14,793 bases of DNA from CAJXZP01 sp964195485 (GTDB lineage: Bacteria; Bacteroidota; Bacteroidia; Flavobacteriales_G; Salibacteraceae). How positions within the stretch are numbered: the first letter of the stretch is position 1; every line of letters starts with the position of its first letter. The DNA lies in assembly GCA_964195485.1 (NCBI GenBank), contig CAXMPG010000063.1, positions 1 through 14,793 on the forward strand, read 5' to 3'. This document shows, piece after piece, positions 7,715 to 13,724 of the stretch. The position numbers were made by a program, and so were the translations under genes. The notes under the pieces are model-generated. The model had not been told where the DNA came from. It did not search any database and was given only the letters and a program-made list of their open reading frames with translations.

Positions 7715-8641
7715 TTACTTGAAATATACTGGAATTGTAAATTTACATCTAACCGCTTTACCGCGCTGTTTGGCTGGCGTCCATTTAGGCATGGATTTAA
7801 TAATTTCAACCGCAGCAGTATCAAACTGAGGAGCGACTCCACGTAAAACGTTCAACTCACTTAAAGAGCCATCCTTTTCTACTACAAATTGGATATACAC
7901 ATTTCCTCTTATGGTACCATCCACATTAGATATAGAATCCGGAATACGCTCAGAAATGTAGGTCATCATTTCAACGGTTCCTCCAGGAAACTCCGGCTCC
8001 ACTTCCGTGAATTTATAAATTGTGGTATCCTCCAAATAGATTTCAGGTTCGGGCATTCCAATTTCTTCGTGCGGCCAAGGAAAATCATTTTTCAGGCAAT
8101 CATAAAAATTCAAGATGCTTTCAAATGGCGAAAAGCTATTTACATATTCTGATTTAGGCATAATAGAGGCAAAAGCAAAATCTCCGGTTTTCTCAAAGGT
8201 CAAGAAAAAGTGGGCGGATAAACGTTTGAATTCTTCAGTCGAATAATAGTACGTTTTACGGCATAGTTCAAATGGTATTTTTCCATTCTTCAAAAGTCTG
8301 AAATGCTGTGTTCCACCATGAACAAAGAAACCCTCTTTGTGCTTCCGCAGATATACGATATAATTTTTGTTATTAATTGTTGATGCACCTAATCCAAAAC
8401 CACAGGAAGTTGGTTCATAAAAGACAATTTCACCATCCGGATACAACACCTCATCACTCGTGTTTTTTAATACTTGCTGAATGGTAAAGCGTACTTTCCC
8501 TGTTTTCGCATCCAATATTCCGCTTCCAGTACAAATAATGGATGCTTCAAATAAACCATTAATATCTGGAGAGAATACTTCTTCCGCAAAGATTCCCCAT
8601 GAAATCGAAAATAACAAGCCGAATAAAACGATTTTTTTCAT
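7715..8641 (-). CDS. Exported protein with TonB C-terminal domain, 308 aa
   Basis: Residues 1-19 (MKKIVLFGLLFSISWGIFA) are a signal peptide, with likely cleavage before EEV. The C-terminal part (about 214-308) is a TonB C-terminal domain: EPEFPGG, then GNVYIQFVVEKDGSLSEL shortened here to VVEKDGSLSELNVLRGV, FDTAAVEIIKSMPKWTPA and FTIPVYFK. Residues about 32-130 have the look of a beta-rich domain with three cysteines (C37, C80, C127) and resemble a netrin/TIMP-type (NTR) module; that part is my inference. With a cleavable signal and no N-terminal membrane anchor, it is unlikely to be a canonical energy-transducing TonB driven by ExbB/ExbD. It more likely acts in the periplasm or at the outer membrane. 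No exbB, exbD or TonB-dependent receptor gene is adjacent. Confidence 0.85.
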   Translation of the reverse strand: MKKIVLFGLLFSISWGIFAEEVFSPDINGLFEASIICTGSGILDAKTGKVRFTIQQVLKNTSDEVLYPDGEIVFYEPTSCGFGLGASTINNKNYIVYLRKHKEGFFVHGGTQHFRLLKNGKIPFELCRKTYYYSTEEFKRLSAHFFLTFEKTGDFAFASIMPKSEYVNSFSPFESILNFYDCLKNDFPWPHEEIGMPEPEIYLEDTTIYKFTEVEPEFPGGTVEMMTYISERIPDSISNVDGTIRGNVYIQFVVEKDGSLSELNVLRGVAPQFDTAAVEIIKSMPKWTPAKQRGKAVRCKFTIPVYFK

Positions 8642-8741
8642 TGCTCTGAATTTACAACCACTATGCCAAAAGGAATAAAACCAACGCTAATTTATTAAAT
8701 GGATTAACAACCTGACTTGGCGTAATCAAAATATTTTACGG

Positions 8742-9149
8742 TTACCAAATAACCACACCCTTTACATTCATTACCGGAACATCTTCATACAACACCTCGG
8801 TAACCGTATGTGCTCCGAAAATAAACTTCTTGTCCATCAATTTATCTCCTTCAAAAAAGGTAACCCAATATTCGTTATTGATAGAAAAAACGGCCTCGTT
8901 AATCAACTCAATTTTAGCCGCTGTTCTGGCAGGCACATTACCAACTGCATGACGCATCACCGATGTTTTTACTTGCGCCTCTTTTGGGTCGTCTGAATAC
9001 CCTTTAGAAGTGACCATCACCCCATCAATCATTTCATTTTGATTGTTTACTATATACACGTTCCAAACTTCTTCTTGGTGGTCATTGGTTTCTTTTACCG
9101 CTGCTATGTGTACGTTTTTTACTTCTGGTATGGATATGTCTTTTTTCAT
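8742..9149 (-). CDS. Hypothetical protein, 135 aa
   Basis: No family is recognised with confidence. The protein is soluble, with no signal peptide, and appears beta-rich, with alternating strands (VWNVYIVNNQNEMIDGVMV, EYWVTFFEGDKLMDKKFIFG) ending in MNVKGVVIW. The overall pattern resembles small conserved flavobacterial proteins of unknown role. The start is the ATG at 9149, preceded by an A-rich segment and then, 16 nt upstream, by repeat copy A. Both flanking genes are on the same strand; the one upstream (GNAT) is separated from it by the repeat-filled spacer, so it is probably transcribed separately or by read-through. Confidence 0.8.
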   Translation of the reverse strand: MKKDISIPEVKNVHIAAVKETNDHQEEVWNVYIVNNQNEMIDGVMVTSKGYSDDPKEAQVKTSVMRHAVGNVPARTAAKIELINEAVFSINNEYWVTFFEGDKLMDKKFIFGAHTVTEVLYEDVPVMNVKGVVIW

Positions 9150-9165
9150 TGTTTATTGTTAATAC

Positions 9166-9206
9166 GGGCCTTCGAGACATTCTGCTACGCAGAACCCTCA
9201 GGCACC
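9166..9206 (+). repeat. Palindromic repeat copy A
   Basis: Conserved arms GGGCCTTCGAGAC and CCTCAGGCACC enclose a perfect 6-bp hairpin TTCTGC/GCAGAA with loop TAC (9180-9194). The copy is 16 nt upstream of the ATG at 9149, so it would lie in that gene's 5' leader. It forms an inverted pair with copy B at 9362-9404. Confidence 0.85.
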
Positions 9207-9361
9207 TCTGATTTTAGTTCCATTCGTTCCTCATGGTATTCAAACCTTTATTATACGAGCAAAAATAAGACTCTATTTTTCATATTTCGGAATAAGTGTC
9301 TGTGGTTAGCGCAGATTTTTCTAGCATTCAGTTAAGTCTGTTCGTCTAAACTAAAAACGAA
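9207..9361. other. Non-coding core between inverted repeat copies A and B
   Basis: About 155 bp between the two repeat arms. It holds no plausible gene, structured RNA or recognisable motif. It has the same layout as the 13235-13353 core but no obvious sequence similarity to it. Confidence 0.5.
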
Positions 9362-9404
9362 GGTGGCTGAGGGTTCTGCTTTTCGCAGAACGTCTCGAAG
9401 CCCC
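9362..9404 (-). repeat. Palindromic repeat copy B
   Basis: Read on the minus strand, GGGGCTTCGAGAC and CCTCAGCCACC enclose a perfect 7-bp hairpin GTTCTGC/GCAGAAC with a 5-nt loop (9373-9391). It begins 3 nt after the GNAT stop codon and is in a position to end or protect the MFS/GNAT transcript. The inner stem resembles copy A but is one pair longer with a different loop. Confidence 0.85.
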
Positions 9405-9407
9405 GAT

Positions 9408-9863
9408 TTACAATACTTTCTCAAAACAACAACTCAACTCTTTACCCGCATATTGGCCGTAATTTGGAATGCTTTGATATCCCATTTTGGTGTACAACGC
9501 AACGGCATCTGGCATTTTGATTCCTGTTTCTAAAATGCATGATGTATAGCTTAATTCTTTAGACCAGGTTTCTAATTCGGTTAGAATTTTGGTGGCTACC
9601 CCTTTTCCTCGACTTTTAGGATGCGTATACATGCGTTTTAATTCTACTGCATCTTTCGTATATTCTTTAAAGGCTCCACAGCCTAAAAGAGTTTCATCAT
9701 CATAGGCGAGCACCACATTTTTTAATACATCTATATTATTAAACTGGTTGTAAAAACCGTGTTGATCACCATCTAAAATGGATAGATGCGCATCTAACTC
9801 TTTGACTAGTGAAATGAAATCTGCGTTTTCGGAATTTGTGCGTTGAAGATGTATCATTTTCAT
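9408..9863 (-). CDS. GNAT family N-acetyltransferase, 151 aa
   Basis: A cytoplasmic acetyl-CoA-dependent acyltransferase. The GNAT core is clear: LGCGAFKEY (beta 2-3), VELKRMYTHPKSRGKGVATKI with the acetyl-CoA pyrophosphate-binding R/Q-x-x-G-x-G/A motif RGKGVA (85-90), and the C-terminal CILETG ... ALYTKMGYQSIPNYG. The acceptor cannot be predicted. It starts 2 nt after the MFS stop codon, so translation of the two is probably coupled. An alternative start at the second Met (two codons in) is possible. The 3' end abuts repeat copy B. Confidence 0.92.
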   Translation of the reverse strand: MKMIHLQRTNSENADFISLVKELDAHLSILDGDQHGFYNQFNNIDVLKNVVLAYDDETLLGCGAFKEYTKDAVELKRMYTHPKSRGKGVATKILTELETWSKELSYTSCILETGIKMPDAVALYTKMGYQSIPNYGQYAGKELSCCFEKVL

Positions 9864-9865
9864 TT

Positions 9866-11137
9866 TTAGGAAGTGAGTTGAATAGTTGTATTGGTGAATC
9901 TTTTGAAACCTATTGCCGCCAATAACCCAATCAATGAAAAAACAGCCAGCATAATGAATACGTGTTGGTGACCTAGCTCTCCTGGAGAGTTATCCAATAA
10001 ATAGCCCATTATTGGTCCTACAAAGATATCAGGCGTATAGCCAATTACTGATATTACTCCTACTGCCGTTCCCGTTATAGCTAACGGAATCTTACCTTCT
10101 TGTAGGGCCGCAAAATACAAGGTACGCACGGCATAAGTTCCTGTAGCTGTCACAATTATCGATAGCATAAATAAGGCATTAAGTCCTGGAGCAATGTACC
10201 CTGAAGCAAAAATAACGGCACCAATAATCATGGTAACAAAACCTATCATCATCCATAAAGATGCCCGTGTTTTATCTGCTAATAGGCCAATAGCTATACA
10301 TACAATAGGACGTAAATACAATTGCATGGTTCCTACTTGCGCGGATTCTACCTCATCATACAACATGACTTGGTTGGCATAGAGTGAAAAAATGTCGGTG
10401 AGTTTATAGCCTACATACGCACACAAAACAATAATCATGAGCATCCATACAGAAGGTATTTTAATAACCGATTTAATGTTAGCCAACGTATTTTTGGGTC
10501 GGACCTCATCCTTACCAGTATCCGTATCTTTCATAAACAGAAACACCAATAAACCAACAAGCGCGACTAAAAACGAAGTAAACTGAATCACATATTTAAA
10601 GGCTATTTGACGTTCTTCTAAACTGGCTGAACTAATGTCATCACCTAAGAAAAAGGAAAATATAAATACGCCAATTGCTCCTAAAGATGCCGCAACAAAT
10701 CCTCTACCGCCTTCTAGAAATCCAAAGGCACGACCTTGATGTAATGTACCTCCCCATTCGCGCGTAGCTTTAATCATTGCTCCCCAAAACAAAAAGATGG
10801 TTGTGAATCCCCAATAGCCAAATAATACGCGTAACATAGTATACGATGGATACGAGGCCATCACTAACCCACCCAAAGCGGTTAACATCAATGCACTGGC
10901 AATCAGTTTTCGTGGCGGATATTTATCTGCAATGGCGCCTCCATATAAATAGGATATTAATGCGACTATTCCGTATACGGAGAAACACGCGCCTAGTTCA
11001 AAATTGTTTAATCCAAATACATCTAAAAATGTAGGTCGGAAAACCCTAGCCAATACAAAGGGCAAAATGAAAATGGACTCACCCGCCAGTATTAACAAGA
11101 GGATTCTATGAAACGGTGCCTTGCTTTTTTGATTCAT
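9866..11137 (-). CDS. MFS transporter, 12 transmembrane segments
   Basis: An inner-membrane secondary transporter of 423 aa with about 12 hydrophobic segments. The loop 2-3 signature is GGAIADKYPPRKL (about 66-78), mirrored by GLLADKTRA in the second half, plus the N-terminal-half GRAFGFLEGGRG (about 135-146). The general look recalls the YihN-like/anion-sugar branch of the superfamily, but I cannot name the substrate. The frame is open up to a TTG at 11173, yet an exact TAnnTTTG -7 box lies across that codon, and the ATG at 11137 (MNQKSKAPFHR) is a normal MFS start, so I chose 11137. It is first in a two-gene unit with the GNAT gene. Confidence 0.92.
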   Translation of the reverse strand: MNQKSKAPFHRILLLILAGESIFILPFVLARVFRPTFLDVFGLNNFELGACFSVYGIVALISYLYGGAIADKYPPRKLIASALMLTALGGLVMASYPSYTMLRVLFGYWGFTTIFLFWGAMIKATREWGGTLHQGRAFGFLEGGRGFVAASLGAIGVFIFSFFLGDDISSASLEERQIAFKYVIQFTSFLVALVGLLVFLFMKDTDTGKDEVRPKNTLANIKSVIKIPSVWMLMIIVLCAYVGYKLTDIFSLYANQVMLYDEVESAQVGTMQLYLRPIVCIAIGLLADKTRASLWMMIGFVTMIIGAVIFASGYIAPGLNALFMLSIIVTATGTYAVRTLYFAALQEGKIPLAITGTAVGVISVIGYTPDIFVGPIMGYLLDNSPGELGHQHVFIMLAVFSLIGLLAAIGFKRFTNTTIQLTS

Positions 11138-11170
11138 GGTTTGTGTGAATTCGATTTGTTTTTGATAACA

Positions 11171-11178
11171 CAAACTTA
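11171..11178 (-). promoter_or_regulatory. -7 box of the MFS/GNAT unit (TAAGTTTG)
   Basis: On the minus strand TAAGTTTG matches TAnnTTTG exactly, 33 nt upstream of the ATG at 11137. A CTG rather than TTG occurs 19 nt further upstream, so the -33 element is imperfect. The position rules against translation starting at 11173. Confidence 0.5.
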
Positions 11179-11310
11179 GTGATTTTTGGAAATGGAACAG
11201 ATGCGGTTTTCATTAGCGGTACTTCGATACACCCTACTATGAAACCCTCTAAGGTGATTAGGCTTTTGGCTAATTTATACCTACCTCAAAAAAAGACACA
11301 ATAATTTAAA

Positions 11311-11377
11311 ATGCCTGAGAGCTTTGCGTAACAAAATGCTTGCAGTGAGCGGAGTCGAACTGTCTCGAAGGCAACGG
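11311..11377 (-). repeat. Palindromic repeat copy E (expanded)
   Basis: Read on the minus strand, the arms GCCTTCGAGAC and CTCAGGCA are 41 nt apart rather than the 18-23 nt of the other copies. The interior holds TTCGACTCCGCTCA, shared in part with copy C (TGAGCGGAG), followed by a second partly self-complementary segment built on GCATTTTG and GCAAAGC. It lies 10 nt after the stop codon of the deiminase-like gene, in the same orientation to transcription as copies B and D. Confidence 0.75.
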
Positions 11378-11387
11378 ATAACAGGGG

Positions 11388-13142
11388 TTATTTCACCACC
11401 AATTTTTTCAAAAATCGTTCATCAGCGACAGTAAGTTCGACAAAATATACTCCAGTTGGCAACAGGTGGGTTTGAATAAAATACTTGCTATTACCAAAAG
11501 TCATCTGGCCGTTGTAAATGAATTGCACTTCTCTACCTAGCATATCTAAAACGGTAATTCTACCTGTGACGTTATTATCTGTATTTATGGATACGCAAGC
11601 GATATTATCAGACGGATTTGGAAAGATATCTTCCATGGCTACCAATGCTTGAGTTTCTTGAATTCCGTTTGGCGCTAATACCTTGAACGACCAATATCCT
11701 GCAGGTGCTACAATTGGCCGGACTTGTTGTTTTCCGGAAACAGCTTCTCCATGTACGTAATAAAAAACATGTGTATTTACGGGTTGTGCTGGAATTTGGG
11801 CTTCCCAGTTCATACCGCTTGTGGCCGACATAGGTATCGCACTGTATCCTTGAGTCGTATCGGTCGTCCAATATAACGTGGCATTTGCTATACCCGAAAT
11901 GTGCTTCATATTGGCTTTAACAGTATATGCGTTTACGGCATCATAAGTGTTTCGTAAGCGTTGGTGCGTAATTAATAATGGATTTTGAACGCCTAAAGCA
12001 CGCGTAATACAGTGAATGGCTCCACTCTGTTGAATAATATTGTTGGGGTCGGTATCGCTATCAATTCCTACCACATTGTAACCAGGTAAAGCATCGCGTA
12101 ATATGCGTAAAGCAATGGTATCATACTCCGTACGATATGTGGGAACAATTACGGTTTTATTGACAAATACTTGATTTGCATACGTGCGGTAATAGCCTCC
12201 ATTATCTGGGTAATTCCCGGAAGTACTAGGCGGCACCGGAATACGAATTACTTCATAAGGTGTTCCAAACGCTGAGTTGAAATTTGTCAATACATAATCT
12301 AGATTTAGCTCAATTTGAGGTCCGTCAGCAACGCCTGTAGGATATTCACTCACCAATAGGGTTTCTTCATCTAAAAGTTTCATATGCATATCAATATGAT
12401 GAATATCATCATAGGGTAAGGTGACCATTTTTATGTATGTATCAATACCCATAAAGGCATTCATACGAGCATCAATTTGTGTTTCGGTTAAGTCTTCTGG
12501 GTTAAATAATCCCATGGAAGAATTTTCTTCTATCACTAGATTTGACGAAAAAGCGGTTCCCATTCCATCAGTCATAAAGTTACCGCCCGTATGCACTAAA
12601 GAATAAGGTGCCGTGGTGGTTTGGTATAAGGGAATGTTCTTAAAATCAGCCAATACATTGGGCATATCATCATCTGCTGGGCGCGGACGATTGTAAATCC
12701 AATCTACCAAATAGAGCGAGTCTACCTCATTTTTGTAAACGGTATTTGCGCCATAATCACGCATCCAAATGGAGTTAATATTCTCTTCAATATAGCTCAC
12801 ATTATACAGTGGCACCCCGTTAGTGGTAAGAGTAGATTTAACGGCATTAGAGTCGGAACAAATAATAATCACTTCACATTCTTCTTGGGCAATATCCGTG
12901 ATTTGACTGAGAATATTTGGATAGCTTTTCCAGGCAATAACTAACGATTGGATTTCTTCCCATTCCGCCATCGTTCTAACCGATGATGCAGGTGGTGTTG
13001 GTATTCCAAGAGTTTGTCTGTTTAAATTATGCGCAGGAATGCGCATAATTTCTTCTTGCGTCATTTGGTGAGGAACCACCTTGTTTTGCGCATAAACGCC
13101 TGTTGATATAATGAGTGCAGCTAACAGTAATTTTATTTTCAT
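11388..13142 (-). CDS. Secreted peptidylarginine-deiminase-like protein with T9SS sorting domain
   Basis: A 584-aa member of the PAD_porph/agmatine deiminase family, which hydrolyses guanidino groups to ureido groups and ammonia. Residues 1-19 are a signal peptide ending VYA before QN. The catalytic domain (about 55-395) shows WMRD with Asp129, THTGGN-type segment HTGGNFMTDG (184-193), HHIDMH with His249 and Asp251, and AIHCITR with nucleophile Cys378. An Ig-like beta domain follows (about 402-488), and then a type A T9SS C-terminal domain (about 504-584: FPNPSDN, LPTGVYFVEL, KKLVVK). The order signal, deiminase, Ig-like, CTD is that of the Porphyromonas gingivalis PAD. The free agmatine enzymes are cytosolic and lack the last two parts. 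It is therefore expected at the cell surface or outside. Peptidyl-arginine as substrate is inferred, not shown. Confidence 0.9.
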   Translation of the reverse strand: MKIKLLLAALIISTGVYAQNKVVPHQMTQEEIMRIPAHNLNRQTLGIPTPPASSVRTMAEWEEIQSLVIAWKSYPNILSQITDIAQEECEVIIICSDSNAVKSTLTTNGVPLYNVSYIEENINSIWMRDYGANTVYKNEVDSLYLVDWIYNRPRPADDDMPNVLADFKNIPLYQTTTAPYSLVHTGGNFMTDGMGTAFSSNLVIEENSSMGLFNPEDLTETQIDARMNAFMGIDTYIKMVTLPYDDIHHIDMHMKLLDEETLLVSEYPTGVADGPQIELNLDYVLTNFNSAFGTPYEVIRIPVPPSTSGNYPDNGGYYRTYANQVFVNKTVIVPTYRTEYDTIALRILRDALPGYNVVGIDSDTDPNNIIQQSGAIHCITRALGVQNPLLITHQRLRNTYDAVNAYTVKANMKHISGIANATLYWTTDTTQGYSAIPMSATSGMNWEAQIPAQPVNTHVFYYVHGEAVSGKQQVRPIVAPAGYWSFKVLAPNGIQETQALVAMEDIFPNPSDNIACVSINTDNNVTGRITVLDMLGREVQFIYNGQMTFGNSKYFIQTHLLPTGVYFVELTVADERFLKKLVVK

Positions 13143-13191
13143 ACCCGTAATAGTTATTATCTAAAGGGGTAAATATACAGTTTTTATTGCC

Positions 13192-13234
13192 GGGCCTTCG
13201 AGACGATTGAGCGGAGCTCAATCCCTCAGGCACC
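13192..13234 (+). repeat. Palindromic repeat copy C
   Basis: Arms GGGCCTTCGAGAC and CCTCAGGCACC enclose a perfect 8-bp hairpin GATTGAGC/GCTCAATC with loop GGA (13205-13223). It lies 49 nt upstream of the deiminase-like start codon and pairs in inverted orientation with copy D. Confidence 0.85.
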
Positions 13235-13282
13235 TTTGATTTTTGCTTGTTTTAATAATTTCAGTTGACTTAAGGGTTTCTA

Positions 13283-13327
13283 TACCGTTACCTTTACGGT
13301 AGTTCGGCAAGCTCACCGCAGGAACTA
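13283..13327. repeat. Two further hairpins inside the C-D spacer
   Basis: TACCGT/ACGGTA with a 7-nt loop (13283-13301) is followed immediately by TAGTTC/GAACTA (13300-13327) enclosing GGCAAGCTCACCGCAG. The GGCAAGCTCACC core is unlike the arms of copies A-E and may belong to a second repeat family. Only one copy is in the window, so that is conjecture. Confidence 0.45.
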
Positions 13328-13353
13328 ACATTATTATATATTAAGACGACCTT

Positions 13354-13400
13354 AGGTACCTGAGGTTTTTGTCAAAGACAAAATATCTCGAAGGCACCGG
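13354..13400 (-). repeat. Palindromic repeat copy D
   Basis: Read on the minus strand, GGTGCCTTCGAGA and CTCAGGTACC enclose a 7-bp hairpin TTTTGTC/GACAAAA with loop TTT on that strand (13367-13383). It begins 16 nt after the DUF427 stop codon, where it could end or protect the selO/DUF427 transcript. Confidence 0.8.
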
Positions 13401-13416
13401 ATCACGACTAACAATT

Positions 13417-13698
13417 CTATTTCACTTCTACTCCACGCCAAAACGCAACATGGTCTTTAATACCTTCGGCTAGACTTTTCGGTGTTTCATAATACCACGC
13501 TGCATCTGTATTTATTTTACCATCCACTTCTATCGAGTAATAACTCGCTTGGCCTTTCCATGGGCAGCTTGTTTTGGTGCTCGTTTTTTTGAAATATTCT
13601 TGGTTTAGTGATTCTGGTGGGAAATATGCATTTCCCTCAATCATCACCGTATTATCACTTTGGGCAATTACTACCCCATTCCATTTTGCTTGAGTCAT
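13417..13698 (-). CDS. DUF427 domain protein, 93 aa
   Basis: A small cytoplasmic protein that fits the DUF427 family along its whole length: WNGVVIAQSDNTVMIEGNAYFP (about 6-27, split here as VVIAQSD and NAYFPPES), SCPWKGQASYYS (44-55), DAAWYYETP (65-73) and the ending IKDHVAFWRGVEV. The Cys-Pro-Trp-Lys-Gly signature is intact. The biochemical function of the family is not established to my knowledge. It follows selO by 26 nt on the same strand, so the two are probably one transcription unit. Confidence 0.92.
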   Translation of the reverse strand: MTQAKWNGVVIAQSDNTVMIEGNAYFPPESLNQEYFKKTSTKTSCPWKGQASYYSIEVDGKINTDAAWYYETPKSLAEGIKDHVAFWRGVEVK

Positions 13699-13724
13699 AT
13701 TTTTTGTTTTTATAATTATCTTTT

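Noticed and set aside
9207..9361. The spacer core between repeats A and B as part of a 98-codon plus-strand gene (9039-9335)
   Set aside because: The frame starts inside the opposite-strand 135-aa gene and crosses repeat A; it is not supported by a domain or start site.
9166..13400. The repeated hairpins as a CRISPR array
   Set aside because: Copies are kilobases apart, have variable interiors and are in both orientations, with no regular spacers and no cas gene.
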